DNA of 64,000 nt from Acidobacteriota bacterium (GTDB lineage: Bacteria; Acidobacteriota; Blastocatellia; Pyrinomonadales; Pyrinomonadaceae). The translations under genes were made by a program, and so were the position numbers. The notes under the pieces were generated by a model, which saw only the letters and a program-made list of their open reading frames with translations, was not told the origin of the DNA and did not search any database. The stretch spans positions 64,420-128,419 of the forward strand of contig JAIVJI010000007.1 in the NCBI GenBank assembly GCA_020200135.1, read 5' to 3'. This document shows, piece after piece, positions 60,280-64,000 of this stretch. Within the stretch, counting starts at the first letter, position 1. Each line of letters starts with the position of its first letter.

Positions 60280-61563
60280 ATGAACCGGCGTCACTTTCTC
60301 AACGCCCTGGCAGGTGCCGCCATAGCTGCGCCGAGCCTCGTCGGTTGTGCGGCTTGGGCGACTACTCGGCCCGCGCGCCGCTGGGCTGCTGTGCAGAGAC
60401 TTCTCGATGGGTACGTCGCCGACAAGAAGATGGCGGGTGTGACCGCGGCGCTGTCCTTCGGGGGCTCACCGCCCGCCTACCCGTCCGCTGGTCACATCGC
60501 GCTCGATTCGGCCGTGCGCTTCGACGAGAACAGCCTGTGTCGCATCTACTCGATGACTAAACCAGTCACCGGCGCCGCGGCGATGATGCTCGTCGAGGAC
60601 GGCAGGATAAAGCTCGACCAGCCGGTCGCCGACGTGCTGCCTGAATTCCGCTCCTTGCGCGTCGCGATTGACATCCAGAAAAGCATGGAATCGCGCCCCG
60701 CCGTCAAGACGATGACGATGCGCCACCTGTTGACGCACACGTCGGGCCTCAGCTACTGGACCCCAAGCTCCGGCGCGGGCGTGCTCCCCACGGCCTACCG
60801 CGAGCGCGGCATCACGCCGGGTAACTACGGCGCGCGCCTCAACCGGCCCGGATACGGCCCGCAGGCGCGGGGCCTCGCCGAGATGGTCGAGCGCGTCGCG
60901 GAACTTCCACTCTTGTGCGAGCCGGGAACTGCTTACAACTATTCGATCGGACTCGACGTGATGGGGCTGGTGATCGAGCGCGTCGCAGGCCGTGGCTTCG
61001 ACGTGTTCCTTCGCGAACGATTGTTCGGCCCGCTCGACATGAGTTCGACCGGCTTCCAGGTCGCGCCGAAGAACGTTGCGCGCCTGACGACCAACTATGA
61101 CGTAACGCCGGAGGGTTTGAGACCCACCGATTCAGCCGCATCGAGCGTCTGGCTCCGACCGCCGACGCTCATCGCGGGTGGCGCCGGGCTAATTTCGACC
61201 GCGCGCGATTTCGCTCGCTTCGGCGCGATGCTGCTCGGAGATGGGGCACTGGGGCGCGTTCGAGTCTTGAAACCTAAGACGGCACGCCTCACGCGCTCGA
61301 ACCTGCTTCCGGCGGGCGTTGTCTACTCGGGCGGGGACGGATTCGGCGCCGGGGCGGCCTTGGTGCTGAACGGCACCAACCGGCGTTTCGGCCCGCCCGG
61401 CAGTTTTGGCTGGGGTGGCGCCGCCGGAACGCTCTGGAGGATCGACCCCGCGCGCCGGGGGAACATGGTCTTCATGAGCCAGCACATGCCCCCCACGACC
61501 TACCCCATTCGTGAGAATATGGCCGCCGCGATTGAGGCTGACATCAAGCAAGAGAAAGGCTGA
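60280..61563 (+). CDS. cassette 4: class C beta-lactamase-like serine hydrolase with signal peptide
   Basis: ggagag SD, MNRRHFLNALAGAAIAAPSLVGC; YSMTKPVTG (SxxK); YNYS. Confidence 0.88.
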   Translation: MNRRHFLNALAGAAIAAPSLVGCAAWATTRPARRWAAVQRLLDGYVADKKMAGVTAALSFGGSPPAYPSAGHIALDSAVRFDENSLCRIYSMTKPVTGAAAMMLVEDGRIKLDQPVADVLPEFRSLRVAIDIQKSMESRPAVKTMTMRHLLTHTSGLSYWTPSSGAGVLPTAYRERGITPGNYGARLNRPGYGPQARGLAEMVERVAELPLLCEPGTAYNYSIGLDVMGLVIERVAGRGFDVFLRERLFGPLDMSSTGFQVAPKNVARLTTNYDVTPEGLRPTDSAASSVWLRPPTLIAGGAGLISTARDFARFGAMLLGDGALGRVRVLKPKTARLTRSNLLPAGVVYSGGDGFGAGAALVLNGTNRRFGPPGSFGWGGAAGTLWRIDPARRGNMVFMSQHMPPTTYPIRENMAAAIEADIKQEKG

Positions 61564-61615
61564 CCGGAAGGCCGACCGAGTGCTATTTTGCTGAGAGATC
61601 GGACATCCGGCCGGC

Positions 61616-61699
61616 GCCTAGCAACGGCATGCACCCGACGCCCCGCAGCGTACCTATCGTGATAGTTGAACAGGGGCGCGGGTGATGCCGGCGTCAGGT
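61616..61699 (+). other. attC site 4 (variant core)
   Basis: gcctagcaacggcatgcacccgacgcccc ... ggggcgcgggtgatgccggcgtcaggt. Confidence 0.75.
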
Positions 61700-61741
61700 T
61701 GCTTTGTGTGAGGCGCGGGAAGAGTTGAAGGAGACGTTGGT

Positions 61742-62533
61742 GTGACAAACATTGGGACGGTCGAAAGTTTATGGCGTTACCCGGTTAAAAGTATGAGCGG
61801 CGAGGCGATGGCCGAAGCGTTTATGGGGTTTTCCGGCTTTTACGGCGACCGGTGCTTCGCCTTCAGGAATTCAGCCGCGCGCAAAGGATTTCCTTATCTG
61901 AACGCAACAGTGCAGCAGCAAATGCTGTGCTATCGTCCACAGTTTCGTTACGCCGAAAGGGCGGCGAAACCGCCGAATTTGCTCGAAGCGATGAGCATCG
62001 CGCCCGGTGTCACCCCGGCAAACGCCGAGCCGAACGACCTCACGTTGGATGTCGTCACGCCGTCGGGGGCGGTCGTCGCCGTTGACGACCCGGCGTTGAT
62101 AGAGATGCTCGGCGAAGGATTGCGCGGTGAAAATCAACTCACGCTCGTGCGTTCGGATCGCGCGCTGACCGACTGTCGCCCGGTTTCGTTGATGAGCCTG
62201 CAAACCGTCCGACAGGTCGAAGCGGAGCTGGGCATTCCGATTGATAAACGACGCTTTCGGGCAAACGTCTATCTCGACCTCGCGGCGGACGAAGGCTTTG
62301 CCGAGGATGAGTTGGTCGGGCGCCGCCTGCGTATCGGTTCGAGCGCGGTGGTCATGGTTCTGGAACGCGACCCGCGCTGTAAGATAATCTCGCTCGACCC
62401 TGACACGGGCGAACACAACCCGGAAGTGTTGCGCAAAGTCGCCCAGGCACACGCAGCCTTCGCCGGTGTTTACTGCGCCGTTTTGGTCGAAGGAATTTTG
62501 ACGAATAGCGATTCCATCGAGCTGTTGGACTAA
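61742..62533 (+). CDS. cassette 5: MOSC domain protein
   Basis: TVESLWRYPVKSMSGEAMAEAFMGFSGFYGDRCFAF...RFRANVYLDL. Confidence 0.88.
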   Translation: MTNIGTVESLWRYPVKSMSGEAMAEAFMGFSGFYGDRCFAFRNSAARKGFPYLNATVQQQMLCYRPQFRYAERAAKPPNLLEAMSIAPGVTPANAEPNDLTLDVVTPSGAVVAVDDPALIEMLGEGLRGENQLTLVRSDRALTDCRPVSLMSLQTVRQVEAELGIPIDKRRFRANVYLDLAADEGFAEDELVGRRLRIGSSAVVMVLERDPRCKIISLDPDTGEHNPEVLRKVAQAHAAFAGVYCAVLVEGILTNSDSIELLD

Positions 62534-62566
62534 AAGCGCGACGCGGCAACCAAAATATTGCGTTAT

Positions 62567-62600
62567 CTCTAACAGAGGCCTGCGCCCGACGCCCCGCCAG
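62567..62600 (+). other. truncated attC (left half only)
   Basis: ctctaacagaggcctgcgcccgacgccccgcc matches the left arms of sites 1-4; no matching right arm. Confidence 0.5.
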
Positions 62601-62634
62601 AGGAAATGCACGGTGGCATTCAACTTCTTCCGGC

Positions 62635-64000
62635 CTAACCGCGTCGCGCCGGGCGTTTCCCCGTGACCCATTCCGCGAACTCGATGCCGTCCCGGAGGCT
62701 CCGGCGCGTCGCCACGTCCTTCAGGTCCATCCCGAGCCCGACCATCACCCGCGCCACGCCCGCCCGTATGCCGGTTATCACCACCTCCGCGCCGAGCAGG
62801 CGGACGGAGTGCGCAGCCCGCATCAGCATGTCGGCGACGTGCGTGTCTACGGCCTGCACGCCGGTCACGTCCACAATCGCCACGCGCGCCCCGCTCGACG
62901 CCACCCCCCCGAGCAGCGCCTCCAACATCTGCGCGGCGCGCTCGGCGTTCATCGCGCCGACGAGCGGCATCACCACGACGCCCTCCCCGAGCGGGATCAG
63001 CGGAGTGGACAACTCCGCCGGCAGCGACTGCTGCGCCTCGATGACCTCCTGCCGCAGTCTTTCCCGCTCCTCCCCGGCCCTCTTGCGCTCGGTTATGTCG
63101 CGCGCCACTCCCTCCACGGTCGGGGGGCGCCCGTTGTCCGACGAGACCCGCGTGCTCACTTCGAGGGTGAGCCGCCGACCGTCCTTGGACAGAATATCCA
63201 ACTCGTAGACGGTCGGCGAGGGGTCGCGCAGCTTCTGCTCCGTCATCCGCTTCGCGCGTTCGAGGTGGTCCGGGTGGACGATCCGCGCGATGTTGAGCCC
63301 GCCGAGAATCTCCTCGCGCGTGTAGCCCGTGACCCTCACGCCCGCGCGGTTGATGGAGATGAAGGCGCCCGCGAGGTCGTGCGAGTAGATGATGTCGTTG
63401 GCGTTCTCCAGCAGCGACAGGTAACGCTCCTCGCCGCGGCGCAGCTCATCCTCCATCCGCTTGCGCTCGCTCAGGTCGCGGGTGACGCTCAGCAGCAGCC
63501 GCTCGCCGCCCAGGTCGGCGCCCGTGGCGCTGACCTCCACGGGGAAGGTCGAGCCGTCGCGCCGCCGGTGTCTGGTCTCGAAAAGGGCGCCCCCCGCGTT
63601 GGCCTGCCGTAGCTGCTCGGGCAGGAGTTCGGCCGTCTCGGGCGCGCGCAGGTCGCCGATGCCCATCGCGAGCAAATCCTCGCGCGCGTAGCCGTAAGCC
63701 CTCTCGGCGGCCCGGTTGGCCTCGACTATACGGCCGTCCGGGCTCATGAAGAGCATGATGTCGCGGGCCATCTCGGAGAGCAGGTGGTAGCGCTCCAGCG
63801 CGGCCCCCGCACGCTTGCGCTCGGTGACATCCTGGAAGAAGACCGAGAGGCCGTTCCCGGACGGGTAGGCGCGGACTTCGAGCCAGGAGTTGATGGCGGG
63901 GTAGTAGAACTCGAAGCTGACGGTCACCTGCTCGGCCACCGCCCTGTGGTACTCCTCGTACGGCCTGGAGCCGACCAGCTCGGGCAGCTCCTCCCAGATG
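62635..64000 (-). CDS. multi-PAS protein with C-terminal STAS (RsbR-like) domain, partial at window edge
   Basis: repeated PAS/PAC (VTGYTREEILGGLNIARIVHPD; DVTERKRAGAALERY); STAS VAIVDVTGVQAVDTHVADMLMRAA; frame open to base 64000. Confidence 0.9.
   Translation of the reverse strand, partial: IWEELPELVGSRPYEEYHRAVAEQVTVSFEFYYPAINSWLEVRAYPSGNGLSVFFQDVTERKRAGAALERYHLLSEMARDIMLFMSPDGRIVEANRAAERAYGYAREDLLAMGIGDLRAPETAELLPEQLRQANAGGALFETRHRRRDGSTFPVEVSATGADLGGERLLLSVTRDLSERKRMEDELRRGEERYLSLLENANDIIYSHDLAGAFISINRAGVRVTGYTREEILGGLNIARIVHPDHLERAKRMTEQKLRDPSPTVYELDILSKDGRRLTLEVSTRVSSDNGRPPTVEGVARDITERKRAGEERERLRQEVIEAQQSLPAELSTPLIPLGEGVVVMPLVGAMNAERAAQMLEALLGGVASSGARVAIVDVTGVQAVDTHVADMLMRAAHSVRLLGAEVVITGIRAGVARVMVGLGMDLKDVATRRSLRDGIEFAEWVTGKRPARRG

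Larger units (their letters stand above)
58213..62600 (+). mobile_element. integron gene-cassette array (CALIN-like, no integrase in window)
   Basis: four attC sites plus a truncated one, each following one same-strand ORF. Confidence 0.85.

Noticed and set aside
58598-61699. Recurring aacggcatgcacccgac as CRISPR repeat or IS ends
   Set aside because: Spacing of about 0.9-1.6 kb, paired inverted arms and core sites identify attC sites instead

Overview
GC-rich bacterial chromosomal window, acidobacterial in character (inference from gene content). No rRNA, tRNA, CRISPR array or transposase was recognised. Main content: a futalosine-menaquinone block (partial mqnD, mqnE, ubiA-like, ubiX) with larB; proS, glyA, a Rad3/DinG-like helicase and queD; two-component genes; an ABC/TPR/O-antigen-ligase block; tandem type IV pilins with pilR/pilS; a translationally coupled four-gene operon (Asp/Ser-rich small protein, JmjC oxygenase, sucrase/ferredoxin-like protein, ATP sulfurylase/APS kinase); a xyloglucan-type glycoside hydrolase cluster (GH31, GH3, GH5, GH1 plus a disrupted acetylesterase). 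At 58.2-62.6 kb there is an integron cassette array: four recognisable attC sites, a truncated fifth, five same-strand cassettes, and no integrase in the window. Other signals: a degenerate 21-bp tandem repeat just upstream of the array, a GVIVSDG dodecapeptide-repeat secreted protein, heptameric intercistronic repeats that begin at stop codons, two small VDPSE-motif proteins, and at least five genes whose middle portion appears to be missing. All family names come from reading translations by eye; no database search was run.
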